Origin: Dirofilaria immitis
Lineage: Eukaryota; Nematoda; Chromadorea; Rhabditida; Onchocercidae
Length of the DNA: 64,000 nt
NCBI GenBank assembly: GCA_024305405.1
Contig: JAKNDB010000076.1
Span: 864,501-928,500 of the forward strand
Direction of reading: 5' to 3'
Part shown: piece by piece, positions 1-11,537 of the stretch
Layout of the letters: every line of letters begins with the position of its first letter
Numbering within the stretch: position 1 is the stretch's first letter
Notes under the pieces: model-generated
What the model saw: only the letters and a program-made list of their open reading frames with translations
Databases searched by the model: none
Told to the model about the DNA's origin: nothing
Position numbers and translations under genes: made by a program

Positions 1-319
1 CTGAGAAACTTTTAACTTATTAATTTAAAAAAAGATTTGGAAAGCTTTTTCTGGAGTATATGGAAATTAAAATTGATGAGGTTCTATTTCAACATTCTGC
101 GATCTAATTCCTTTCGAAGGTATTTTTTAGGTTTAAAAAGGCAGAAACACGTCACAATATATACGAGTATAATAAAGCACATAGTATTGAGTTGGATCCT
201 TTTCCACACTGAAAATGTAAAAATCGATGACGACGCTGCCCATCTACTGCTTATATTACCTGCACTGAAAATAAAAAACATAACTCTGCTTGAGAAAATA
301 TTAACTGATTCTCTTTCAG

Positions 320-447
320 TAGCTAGAAGGAAGTTACGAAAAGAATTTTTGATAGACCATGCCGAGCGAATGCGAGAACAGCTTAAAACTGAAAAACTGC
401 TCCTAGAATCTGAAAAATTGTCTAGAAAAAGGAGGAGGATTGAATGA
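320..447 (+). CDS. 3'-terminal exon of an unidentified gene
   Basis: An acceptor (TTCTCTTTCAG) at about 309-319 opens a frame ending at TGA 445-447. It encodes a very basic, helical tail rich in Arg, Lys, Glu and Leu that ends in KRRRIE, which looks like a coiled coil followed by a nuclear-localisation-like cluster. The upstream exon is uncertain: the donor GGA|GTATAT near 54 gives the right phase (one leftover base), and the window then runs out. The frame is also open through the presumed intron, so intron retention cannot be excluded. I do not recognise the family. Confidence 0.4.
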
Positions 448-1849
448 GGTCAAATGTCATCAACGACACAAGTTATATTTTTAAGATAAATTCTAGGCCT
501 ACTTTTTCTTTTTGCTTTTCATCTCGTCACTTCCTACTTAATTTTCAAATGCGACTTTCGCGTCACATGAATAGTTTTTTTAAATATCTTAGGCATAATT
601 GTAGTGAATAAGCATTGTCTTGAATGCCATAAAATCAATTAGCGTGCTCAAGAAAACAAAAATAAATGTTACTGAGACATTTTTATCACAAAAAAATGTA
701 AATTTTAATATGAAACTTGCTTGAAATCCTGAAATAACTAATGCGAAATCATAAATCCAGTCAATCAAATTTCGATACTGAAGTTATTCATTTTCCAACT
801 TAGTAAACTGAAAATATCATGAGGACATAAATGATATATATAACAGAATAGAAAAATGTAAATAGATTCTTCTAATAGTCAAAAGTTCGCACTGCTAATT
901 TGCTTTCCAAAAAGAATACCATATACGTCGCAATCCGTGCAACCCCTATTTCATTCCAATCAATTTCGAAAATGTCTTGCAAGCAAACGCTAAAAAGTTT
1001 TGAAATTGCACACGAATGAAAGCTATGGGTCTAACCAATGATAGTTTGCGGAGAAAGAGCTATAGAACAAGAAATGGAAAAAGTGCCAAAGTTGACAGAA
1101 ACAATGCTATGAAAAATCAAGAGAATTATAATAAAATTACGCAATGTAAGTGCCAGAGAAAGAGCACACCTAATTTAATTCTGCGAAAAAAAGGCTGTGG
1201 AAGAGATAAGGTTTACCTTCTCGTATTATCAGTGAATGATTATTATTATTAGATCTTGAAGTTAAGTGTAGAAAAACGACGAGCATGGTTCAGTAAGTTT
1301 ATTAAAGCTACAAATCCCCGACATCTGTCCCACGTTTTATTGTTTTTAATGTTAAGATGAGGGATGAATTTTTTGCATTGAAGGTAACGCAAGACATTTT
1401 TAGGATACGAGATGCATCTGTTTCATATTGAGTTGTGTCGAGGTATCTCGGGAGTCTTTTCATTAATATTTGTGACGAAGAGAATTCGTTTGCTGAATAT
1501 TTGCTATTCCTGGCTGTTAATCAGTTTAGCTGGTTTCTTCTGGTTTTGGTTTCTTTTAGAAAGTCAAGCATATCCACTCCAGAATACACTCGCTAGTCAA
1601 CTTGCTAACGCGTTGCGCGGAGGTAGTGCGTCGCAGCTTTTCAGTAATTCGCTGATGCTTATATTACGGAGTTTTCGTTAGGAAATGCCAAATTTTGTAA
1701 CGTTGCATTATTACTTTCTCCATTCATTCAAGCGTATTTTAAATGTCGTTGTTTTGCATATTTTTAAATCGCTCAAACATCAAATCTTTCAGCTTGTTTT
1801 TAACCGCTCCGCAAGTTCGAATCATCCAAATAGGGAAAAAGTAGAAGAA
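448..1849. other. intergenic / upstream region of the KH gene, no gene seen
   Basis: AT-rich sequence without a supported gene. Open frames at 1016-1252 and 1412-1681 lack recognisable protein character and good splice context. The last 250 bases (about 1590-1849) are richer in G+C and may hold the promoter or 5' UTR of the KH gene that starts at 1850. Confidence 0.4.
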
Positions 1850-1858
1850 ATGGCCGCT

Positions 1859-1892
<34 letters not shown>

Positions 1893-4203
1893 CGGACTTC
1901 CATTATGGCAATGCCGCGGGCGGTGGGGCTGGATATAATGGAGCGGTATGAGTGTATTTTTATGACAGTCGTTAGTTGAAAAATGCAAATAATGTATAGC
2001 TAGGAAGTTTTTAACCTAGGGAGATCTCTTTTCGTTTAATCTCTAATTAATTGGTCAGTTCGAATCACAGGTCTTAATTAACAAGCCACTCTTGATACCA
2101 GGATTAAATTGAAGTTTTTTTTTGTTGACGAATCCATAGTTCTGAATTTGTTCTTTTCATTATTGAATATACATTAATGAATGCTTGCAATGTATGCTGT
2201 TTTGACAAAGGGATTGATTTTAGGGTGGGCCGCCAGGAGCCTTTCCTGGTGGTTATGGTGGTGCTCCAGGAGGTTATGGAGGATATGGTGCTCCAGGTTA
2301 TGGAGGTTACGGTGGTTACGGTTATATGGATACTCAAAGTCCGCTTGATGCTGAAATTCAGGTTCATTAATGAATTATTACAAAGGCGGCAAAAATGACG
2401 ATAATAAGCAATTCATTTCTAGTTTCGGCTGCTTGTTTTAGTTGTCTTAGTTCGATAGGAAAAGAGATGGAAACGGTTTTTATTGCTCATATAAGTAATA
2501 TTTGGCAAATGTTCCTACTTTTAACATTCGTCATAATCAATAATCAATCATTACCTACAATTTTAAAATGATGCGAAGGCTGAATACGAGTCAGGTAACC
2601 GTCTAACTCATTAAATAGTATTAATTAATAGAAATTCTCGGAGATTGTATTTCCGAGATTTCGAACAAGGGACCTCAATAAGGAGATAATTTCAGGTCGT
2701 GATTCGCGAAATACACAATGAGCAGCAACTGATGGAGCAGGGTGGCGAATGGGGCGAACAATTCAAGAATGCAAAACGACTATTAGCTGCTGAAGCAGAC
2801 AAATTGGAAAATTCCATTGACCCAGAATGGCTTGAAGTTGATATCGCAAAACCAATAAAAGTCTCCAAGAAGGTTGAACTTCACTTGAATTTATATTTAT
2901 TCAGTGCAAATTATTGTAGCCTATTTTATCCTTATTTTATATACTACATTATTTTAAAAAGCGACAATTAAGTCATGAGATTATGATGGAAGCAGATTCT
3001 TTTAATAGAAACTTTTCCAGGTCCTGATTCCTAACTTCAGGCACCCGCATTTTAATTTTGTTGGTAAAATTTTGGGGCCAAAAGGAGCGACGTTGCAGGC
3101 CATGGCGAAACAATTTAAATGTCATATTTATGTACTTGGTCGTGGTTCCACTAAAGATCGTGCCAAGGTTTTTCTAAATTTTATAAATCTTTATCGCAAG
3201 ATGACAACCAGTGAAAGAATTAGCAATCGATTATTATTAAATCTTTCTCTAATGGCGATCAACTGAAAATTTAGAAACCAATCAAACTTTATTAAAGGAA
3301 CAAGAATTACTGCAAAGTGGAGATCCTCAGTATGCCCATTATGGTGGACCACTTCATGTAAAAGTAGAAACAATTGCGCCAGCACATGTTGCATATCAGC
3401 GAATAGCAGGCGTTTTAGAACAGCTTTCTACTACTTTACAACCAGTATGTTCTATTATGTGTGTAGCACATTATTTTTGACATTAGCAATTTAAATATGC
3501 AATGGTGAAAATCTGAATTTAATGATTTCTGTAAAACATTGCTGTAATACAACATATCCAATAATTTACTTGGTCAATGCAATGCTATGTCAGTTTGGTA
3601 CATTAGTTTTGTAGAATCTGGGGTTTTTATAAGCAAAACATTAAGTTTGATTTCTTTTTTAAACTGCTTTATATTTGATTAGTGTTTTGTGAACTCATTC
3701 AAGTATTTTTCTCTACATTGCCTAATATGTTTGAAACGAATCTTCCAGACACGAGATGAAACTTTTGACAAGATGAGTAATCAAGGTGGAGGAGCAGGCG
3801 ACGGTGGGGAGAAAGGTAATTTTTGATTAATTTCGGGGTTTAGTAATAATAACTCTCTTAAAAAAATTTTTCTTTGTAGCGGACGGTGGAGAAGACGGAA
3901 GTGAAGATCAGCCAGGGGGAGCAATGCGAGGAGGAAGAGGTGGTTTTCGTGGTGGTCGAGGTGGGGAACGTGGCGGTTTCGAGGACGTGGTAGTGATCGA
4001 GGAGGAATGCAACGTGGTGCTTACAGAGGTGTGCGAGGGAGTGGGGATCGTGGAGGGTGAGAAAAGCATTTTTAGTTGAAAATAAACAATTGCTCTGATA
4101 ATGCTGATGACATAAGATGCTTTCGAACATTTATTTATTGCTCTTATCATAACATTTGTTATTATTTTCATATATTTATTGTTTCAGGTATCGCCCATAT
4201 TGA
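1850..4203 (+). CDS. STAR/KH-domain RNA-binding protein with Gly-rich and RGG regions (Sam68/KHDRBS-like)
   Basis: Eight exons: 1850-1945, 2224-2361, 2696-2872, 3021-3167, 3298-3444, 3749-3815, 3880-4056, 4188-4203; about 321 residues. Order: a poly-Ala run from a CAG-type repeat (residues 3-13), a Gly-Tyr-rich stretch (about 33-70), a short QUA1-like helix (REIHNEQQLMEQ), then an extended KH domain with FNFVGKILGPKG, the GxxG core and GRGSTKDRAK, followed by GDPQYAHYGGPLHVKVE as in STAR proteins, and an RGG box ending RPY. STAR proteins bind single-stranded RNA and act in splicing or translation; that role is from the family. All junction phases match. In the seventh exon the RGG frame is lost by one missing base in the T run 3977-3979; the spliced tail YRPY-stop (4201-4203) fits only the uncorrected RGG frame, so I regard this as a one-base deletion. 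Without it the frame runs to TAA 4214-4216. The exon 5 acceptor (TTATTAAAG) is weak. Confidence 0.82.
1858..1889 (+). repeat. CAG-type trinucleotide run encoding poly-Ala
   Basis: About ten consecutive CAG/GCA triplets just after the start codon of the KH gene, read in the GCA frame as alanine. It is a likely length-polymorphic site. Confidence 0.8.
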
Positions 4204-4216
4204 ATGTTATCTTTAA

Positions 4217-7200
4217 TGACCCATGTCTTCAATAATCCTACAATTCCAAATTAAAACAATCTAAAAATGTTTTTACCCATTTTTCTTGAACAGTTTTTAT
4301 ATCCTCCAATTTCTGATCTACGGATCTCAGCAAATCATCTGCATTTTGTAACAATATAAATATGGTTAGTTACATTTTTATTAGAACTGGTTTTTAACTG
4401 TCCGATGCGAGTAAAAAATTTGAATTGATGATACAGCTGGTTCGCATTTTTTAGAAATTTTGCTTTTGGAATATTTGTTCTTGTCAGCTTGCTTTTGATG
4501 TTATCTTGATACAATATGTTATTCTCATCTTTCTCTTATTCACTCAGTTTAGTCTCTATTACTTTATTTTGACTTTCATTGGGTTTTCAACAATCATTTG
4601 AAAGATTTAATTAAACTTTAATTCAGTCTTCATAAAAAACTATGATAAGCGCCTCGTATAATAAGCAAGCTGTTTGAACACCGTCAGGAGGTAAAATAAT
4701 AGGATTTATATATTCAATCAATGCAATGAAATATAATTTATCTTACAGGTGGTATCGAGCTTCCTCACTCAAACATAAAAGCTAAACTTAAATAATCGGC
4801 AATCTTCAAATTAAACTCTCTCAAATGAAAGTGATGAATGAGACAGAGAAAATTGGATGGTCACGCTGAGATCTACAAATTTTTAAAAGCACAGATTAAA
4901 TTTTTCCAGTGTTAAATTTTTAAATTTTCAGTGTTAAGTATTATTTTTGCTCTTTCGTTTTTTTTTTTTTTTAAGTGGTAATATTCATTCTAGAACTTAG
5001 TCGTTATTCTAATAATATCAGCTGCGGGTGGTGCTGCATAGGTCTTAACTATGCACAAAATGGCTGAGAAATTCAAAATCTAGCCTGTGCGGCACACTTA
5101 ACATTTTCCTTCCCTTAAAGCTCATTTTTTTAGAATTTTTTTGCACTATTCACCAAAAGCGAAGGTCATCTTTGATTTTGGTGGCCATGTTCTTAGAGGT
5201 AACAGACTATACTAGATTTTTAGGTTTACTTTACACAGACAGTCAAGATGTAGATTTAAGAAAGAATCATTAAATATAGCAGCCCATCCGCAGCTTCAGC
5301 ATAAAGTGTTAAAATTTGTTCACAGTTATATTGCTCGAATCCACCAGTAAAATGTTGTTTTATTAATGTGGGATTTTGTCTAACATTAAATCGGTAACGA
5401 TGTGCTGATTTCGGATTTAAAGTGCAAATTGCATTACTGATTTTGACGAAAAAATATTTGTTAAAAATATAAATGGGAGTAATGCAGTTTCAAACATTAG
5501 GGAAAAATTATTAATTAAATCTTAAAGTGAGATGATGAGATTAGGGAAGAAAATTTTTGTATTTTTCATAAAATCTTCTGCAAAAATACATTATTTTGAG
5601 AAAAAATCTTATTTACACAGCTTTAAAAAGCTGTTAATATTTAATAGATGAGATTTGGGGAGCAACACTGTAATATGAATCTTCTTCTGAGATCTCAAAT
5701 TCTGCTTAATTTATAACGACAGCAGAATTCATTTGCTGCTATTTGATGTTTAAATAATTCAATCATACATTTCAATGAAAAAAATACTGATTATTTCACC
5801 TATTTTAAATGATACTGATGCAAAGCTTGACAAAATCTGTGATATCTATTAAGTGTGCCTCCGTTTGTCTCTGATCTACAGATTAGAGTATACATAGGTT
5901 CTAAAAATAGGAAAGAGTTGAAATCTGCTCTCTGTCTTAAGCTCTATTCTTGTTTATGCATAATTAACTTAGATGGGTAGGAGAGTTGTATTCTAATTTT
6001 ATTTGAAATAACAAGACAATTTCTCTTACGTAATGAATATCTATACTACAACATTTAAACGAGCAAGGAACAAAAATTGTTAAAAACCGAAAATGTGGAT
6101 GTAAATCGGATATTTAATTATGTATGGTTAAGTTTTCGGATATTTGTGGAATTTTAAGGTAAGACTTAAGTGAAATCTAACTTTCGCCGTAGATTAAATG
6201 AATTGCAATAAAAATAATGTTCAAAAATAGATTATAATACAAATAATGTTCAAACAACTTCCACTATTTTCCGAAAATTTTAAAATTTCTGTAATGCTGT
6301 AAGTGAATCTGGTGTTTACTACTAATAAGCATATTTCAGGACCATTAATCGTGTATTCGGGTGATCATTATCGATCTGTGACTTCATGGTGCAGTGCTAG
6401 CTTTGGATAACAATGATCTCGTCATCATGCCAGTGCCTTGGATAGGCCTTTGATATTATGATATCGTTGTATAAACGTTTTTAACATATCAGTCCTTTCT
6501 AATAAATTTTTCAACAGTATTGATTTTGTGAGATAAAACTCGTTTTTTGCGAGATCAGACATCTTTACAGATAAGATCTAAAAGCTTCCTTCTTTTTGAA
6601 TTACTATGAAGATATGTGTTTGTAATTAAATAATGCCTTTGATGCATAAATTACGTGTACTTCATTTCTTGCTCCGAATGCATAATGGGATAAATTGGAA
6701 ATTAGTTTTCCGATAGTGCTTGCACTTATTTTTGTCTTTGTAGTAAGTCTATATTTAAGAAACTTTAAAAATTAGCAATAAAATTAAAATTGGTGGAAAA
6801 GAAACATCTCTGAAGGACTGAGGAAGCGTATCGTTAGATATTGGCAAATGGGGTTCGTTTTCTCGGTATTTGATTTCTCGAAAATTATCTTTCTGTCAGA
6901 TTTTGGCAAATTGTAAAGGCGTGGATTTTTATTCCGTTTGCGGGATAATAGATAATAAATTTTTAGAAGACTAGTGGTGTAATGTGTCGAAAGGAATATG
7001 CTAATAAATTTTCGGATTTGATATTTTTGCCAGGTTCTGCTCTGCGGTATTATCGCGATATAGAGATGGCAAAGTTCTGGGAAATGTCGAAGAGAGTATT
7101 AAGTTTTTTTACTGGTTGATTGAAATCAAATAAAATGGATTGAATTTTGTTTTTTTTTTGCATATAATCACGTGTGCCATCAGATGGAAGAAATTTTCAA

Positions 7201-7946
7201 GTATTCAAGTGGCTAGAAGACTAATCGCTTATCAATCTATTTTAATTATAGGGAATTTACTCAGGGTTTTATATTGATTTTTCGTAATATTATTAATTGT
7301 CTGTATACACTTATATTCTTTTGTTTTTTTGGAACTGCTGAAATAGACTTTTCAAAAGCTCTTTCCATCACGGTTTAAAAACCATATTCGCTTTGACAAT
7401 GATAAACGTCGGCGTGTGCACTTTTTTTCACTGATTCTCTGTGTTTTTTTTTATGTAGATATATGTTCTCTCATTTTTGTCGTTCATTATAATGCATAAT
7501 TTTGGAAGTGCACATCTCAGAATTTTACTTTTATTCTATAGAAAGGTATATCTGGACATAAATTCAGTCCTGTTCATTTAGGTGTATGAGGAAATGAAAA
7601 GTACAGTTTTTCCCATATTTAAGTAGAAAATAAATTACATCACGCTTATTTCCGTTTTTTTTTATTTAATTCATTTCCAGAAATATTAAAGCTTAAGATG
7701 CTCAAGTGTTTGTAAATGATCTGCTGTATTCTGCAAAAAGAAATAGTTTATGGATTTAGAGATTTACGGTTTTTTTTTCTCAGCGTACAATCCATTTTCT
7801 TTCGCTTTATATCGTTTGATTTTTGAGTTTTCATGAAAGATGAAGAATATTATTCCGTTTTTTTTTTTTTTCGAAATATGAAATGTCATATTCGTTGTGT
7901 TTTTTAAAAGTTTATATCTAGATTTTATAGTATTTCTGAATTCAAT
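4217..7946. other. 3.7-kb gene-poor interval
   Basis: AT-rich with several T runs (for example 7141-7160, 7858-7872). No reading frame with matching splice signals was found on either strand. A slightly G+C-richer patch at 6340-6470 follows a TTTCAG but soon meets stops. The stretch should include the 3' UTR of the KH gene and the promoter of the FKBP gene. Confidence 0.4.
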
Positions 7947-8825
7947 ATGCCCGTGAAAATCGATACTAACAAAGAAGGCGATGGTTAGTTTATTGTGTTA
8001 CACTTTATTATTAATATTATTTACAGTTTCATAATTTTTTTAGTTCATTTATTTTTCTTTTTATTCGAGCGATTTGATCGTTGGTGGTGGATGCTTTCAA
8101 TATTTTCTCGAGCTGTTTGAAACGTACGGAGTGCATACTTTTTATACTTTCACATTGGTGATATTCAAAATAACGAGACTCTTATTTCAAGCGCTTGAAA
8201 AGAAATGAAGAAGTGTTCTGATAGATTTTTAAGAAATAAAATTTCGATATTTTTAGGCAAAACATTTCCAAAAACAGGACAAACTGTAATTTGCCACTAT
8301 GTACTGACTTTGGAAAACGGAAAAGAAGTAAAATTTTGATCGTTTCAATCGTTTCATCAAAATTTTTCGTTTATAATCCTGTTTTTTCTTTTTTAAAAAA
8401 AAAGATTTTGATTTTTCATTGTTCAAGTAGAATGACGTTTAGGTAGACAGTTCACGTTCACGCGGTAAGCCATTCAAATTCAAGATTGGTTGTGGTCATG
8501 TGATCAAAGGATGGGACGAAGGTGTTGCGAAGGTTTTATTTTTCAGATATATTTAAATTTATTGCTTCGCTTTCTTTGATTTCTTCCAGTTTTAGCTTTT
8601 TAGAATTTTTTTAGTATCTTCAGCGAAATCAATAATTTGGATGTTGAATAAATTAATAGGATGTAAGAATTAAATTTTAGAATGTATAATTTGCAGATGT
8701 CTGTTGGTCAACGTGCAAAGTTGACTGTTTCATCAGATCTTGGATATGGTAGTCGAGGAATTCCAGGCGCTATACCACCAAATTCAACTTTGATTTTTGA
8801 CGTTGAACTTCTTGGTGTAGAATAA
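7947..8825 (+). CDS. FKBP12: FKBP12-type peptidyl-prolyl cis-trans isomerase
   Basis: Four exons, 7947-7983, 8257-8327, 8443-8532 and 8697-8825, give exactly 108 residues, the length of single-domain cytosolic FKBP12. No frame damage is needed. Visible family blocks are [15 protein letters not shown], the [14 protein letters not shown] strand, [10 protein letters not shown] with the pocket Trp (residue 60), [17 protein letters not shown] (pocket Tyr 83) and the [12 protein letters not shown] end. The enzyme isomerises Xaa-Pro bonds and binds FK506/rapamycin; both are known for the family. Two pocket positions differ from human FKBP12: human Phe36 is Val here (residue 37, first codon of exon 3) and human His87 is Ile. 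There is no signal peptide or ER-retention tail, so it is probably cytosolic. Confidence 0.96.
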
Positions 8826-10348
8826 AAGTGATCTTGTCATGTCGTTCAGTCGCTGCCATCTACCTCTAATAATTTCTGGTTGTCCTCAGCCTTTGTTTTT
8901 AAAAGGAGTAAGAGTAATTTGTTTTCGTTCGGAACAATCTAGACTTAAGGTCTAAACTTTAAAGTATTTTTTCGACTTTTTATGGTGGGTTTCAAACTTT
9001 CTTTTGAAATATGCATGTAATTCGTTTTTCTCTTCTCCCCTCCCCCACTTGCACTTGTTTTATTCGCCCTTCCAGTTCAGTGTTTTGAAATCTGTTATTG
9101 GTCAGAATATCGTTGGCAGCTACTTGCTGTGTTGGTTCTTTCACAATGACATGTTGATGAAGTTTGTTTTGCATCCTTTAGATGTTATGCTTAATGCCAT
9201 TAAAAAAATTATACTTCCAACTATAATTTATTGTTGGAGCCTTTCTTGTAATAGTTTACTATCCTTCTGTTTTGTTTGCAACTTTCAAATTGAAAAAAAA
9301 ATTGTTTTGGAAAACATGTGTTCTTACTTCGTTTTACAAGCTTACTTTTCATTCATTGTCTGATTTAACTTCATGTATAATATAAAAAGATACATTTTTT
9401 TTAGGAAACTTTCTATTGTGTTCTAAGTTTTTGGGCGTAATTGCATAAACAAATGGTCAAAATCATAAATTAGTAAAAGTAAGATGGCTGGATGAAGATC
9501 CAACAATTCAGAAACATTTTGCGAATAAAGAGTGATGGTAATCTTTGACGAAAGTTATCTTCCAGTACTGGAAATTGGCATTTAAGTAATTCATATTTTT
9601 AGCCAATCTATGTCGATCGATGCATGGCGAATTCTTGTCTTGAATGAAGCAGAGTCGTATTGATACAGTTCAGGCCGATACTTATCAGTGCATAATTTGA
9701 GAATTTATTATTTCCTAGTGCTGGGTTCTTGATTTTAGGTGGTTAAGAAAAACTGAAGTTGGTATAATAAAGCTGAGAGACGCTGAAACGAAAGACATAA
9801 CAAAGCGTATTTTTGAAGTCTTTATTGGCGTTGGATTGAAAGTAGTGTCCTAGTTGTTGGACAATTCGAGCGATATATTTTGTAAAATGTGGAATCAGCG
9901 ATTGTTCCAAATTGTTAGAAAAAGTGGACATTTACTGGGTGTTTCACCATCTACATCGTTAATTTGTCCAGGTAAATTTTAGCAAACGGAAGTGGTATAT
10001 GGTCCTGTTATTGTTTGAAAGATGAAAAAATGAAACTATTTAACAAGTAACGTTTATTTGACATTAATAGAGAAGAAGTTAATAAAAAGGAACAGAGTAC
10101 TAAATGGAAGAAATGTTGGCAAGTATATATCAAATTATTCTAAATCCCATTTCTCATTTGCATAAGATATGATTTCTTTCCAGAATACTGAAAAATTTTT
10201 CGGTAATCGTAGTGAAAAGGGCATATGGCAGTCATACGCAAAGAGAAATCCAAATCAATTTTTAATTATTTACAAGAATCTATTATTTATTTTCTTCCAT
10301 TACATCTGAACTAATAAACAAGGGAAAGAAAACGTTGCAGCTCGAAGT
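8826..10348. other. spacer between FKBP and NFU1
   Basis: No gene supported. A 119-codon open frame (9004-9363) lies in the probable 3' UTR of FKBP; it is hydrophobic, AT-driven and has no splice context, so I do not annotate it. The missing 5' exon of NFU1 (targeting peptide) may lie between about 9.9 and 10.3 kb. Confidence 0.4.
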
Positions 10349-11530
10349 ATGTTTATCCAAGTGCAAGAGACCCCTAATCCAGAAACTCTGAAATTTATTC
10401 CTGGCAAAACGATAATGGGGAAAGGTAAAGGGACGCTTGATTTCAGCAATTTCTTGTCTGCAAAGAAGAGTCCACTGGCCATGTGAGCACTATTTGTTTT
10501 TATGTGAAATGTGCAAGAAAATCATAACTTTGTCATTAATTTTGAAAATACTTATCTTTACTATTTTCCTGATTTGTCTGGACGCCATCTTTTTACTTGT
10601 AAATCAAAAATAAAAAGTCAAATTCAGAGTTCTTATCGGTTCAATTAAATATGTGCCTATGTAAACCAACAGCAATCTAATGAACCTTTGGAACATTGAC
10701 ATTTTTTATAGCGAACTATTCCGAATTAGTGGTGTAAAAGCGTTTTCTTCGGTGAGGACTACGTTACGATTACAAAACAAAATGAAATCGATGACTGGGC
10801 ACTTTTAAAACCTGAAATTTTCGCAGTACTTATGGATTATCTACAGTCTGAGAAACCTATCGTAAATGAAGGTGATATGCCAAAAAGTCCCAAAGATACT
10901 GGTAGGTTTTTGGATTCTTTAATTAGTATTTTCATTTTAGAGAGAGAAGAAAAATATTTATTTCTGATTTACTATGCTTAACTTTCATTTATTTTTCGAT
11001 ATTTAAGAAATACATCCAGAGGATAGTGATACAGTGGCAATGATCAAGGAATTATTAGAATGTCGTATAAAACCAATGGTACAAGAAGATGGCGGTGATG
11101 TGATATATAAAGGTTTTCGCGATGGTATAATATATCTTAAAATGCAGGTAATTAGATACCAAAAGTTGAAACTTAGAATTTTTTTGAAGAGTTTCTTATC
11201 TAGCTTTGCTATTCGCCGTTCTCATACATGCTCGTATTCTCTGTTTTTACAGATTGATTTTATACATTGTGCTCTTTTTTTTAAATTACAATTAAATGAA
11301 TTATTTCAGTAGTCTATGACAGTCATAGTACCTTTTAGGGATCTTGTACGGGATGCCCAAGTTCATCAGTGACACTTCAATCCGGTATTAAAAACATGCT
11401 GCAATTTTATGTGCCTGAAGTAAGAGATGTCGTGGAGGTGAAAGATGAGGCAGACGATGTTTTGGATTCGGCTTTCGATGATCTGATGGGCAAAATTAGG
11501 ATAAGACCGAACCCAAATGAGCAAAATTAA
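10349..11530 (+). CDS. NFU1: NFU1 mitochondrial iron-sulfur cluster scaffold
   Basis: Exons 10341-10482 (first internal Met at 10349), 10712-10901, 11008-11147 and 11339-11530; about 218 residues from that Met. The N-terminal NFU domain starts [19 protein letters not shown], almost as in human NFU1. The C-terminal domain has [26 protein letters not shown] and the essential CTGC (CxxC) motif that holds the 4Fe-4S cluster delivered to lipoate synthase and respiratory complexes (family knowledge). Phases agree at all junctions provided one A is restored in the A run 10736-10739, where the GVKSVFFG-type block loses frame. An acceptor (ACGTTGCAG) directly precedes 10341, so a 5' exon carrying the mitochondrial leader is expected upstream; I could not identify it. 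Confidence 0.93.
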
Positions 11531-11531
11531 G

Positions 11532-11537
11532 AATAAA
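11532..11537 (+). terminator. possible polyadenylation signal AATAAA of NFU1
   Basis: AATAAA starts two bases after the NFU1 stop codon. It is close to the stop but usable, and no better candidate is nearby. Confidence 0.35.

Noticed and set aside
6340..6470. TTTCAG followed by G+C-richer sequence, possible exon
   Set aside because: All frames close within about 25 codons and no donor fits.
9004..9363. 119-codon plus-strand hydrophobic open frame after FKBP12
   Set aside because: It lies in the likely FKBP12 3' UTR or spacer, and its length is near the chance expectation for an AT-rich 64-kb window.
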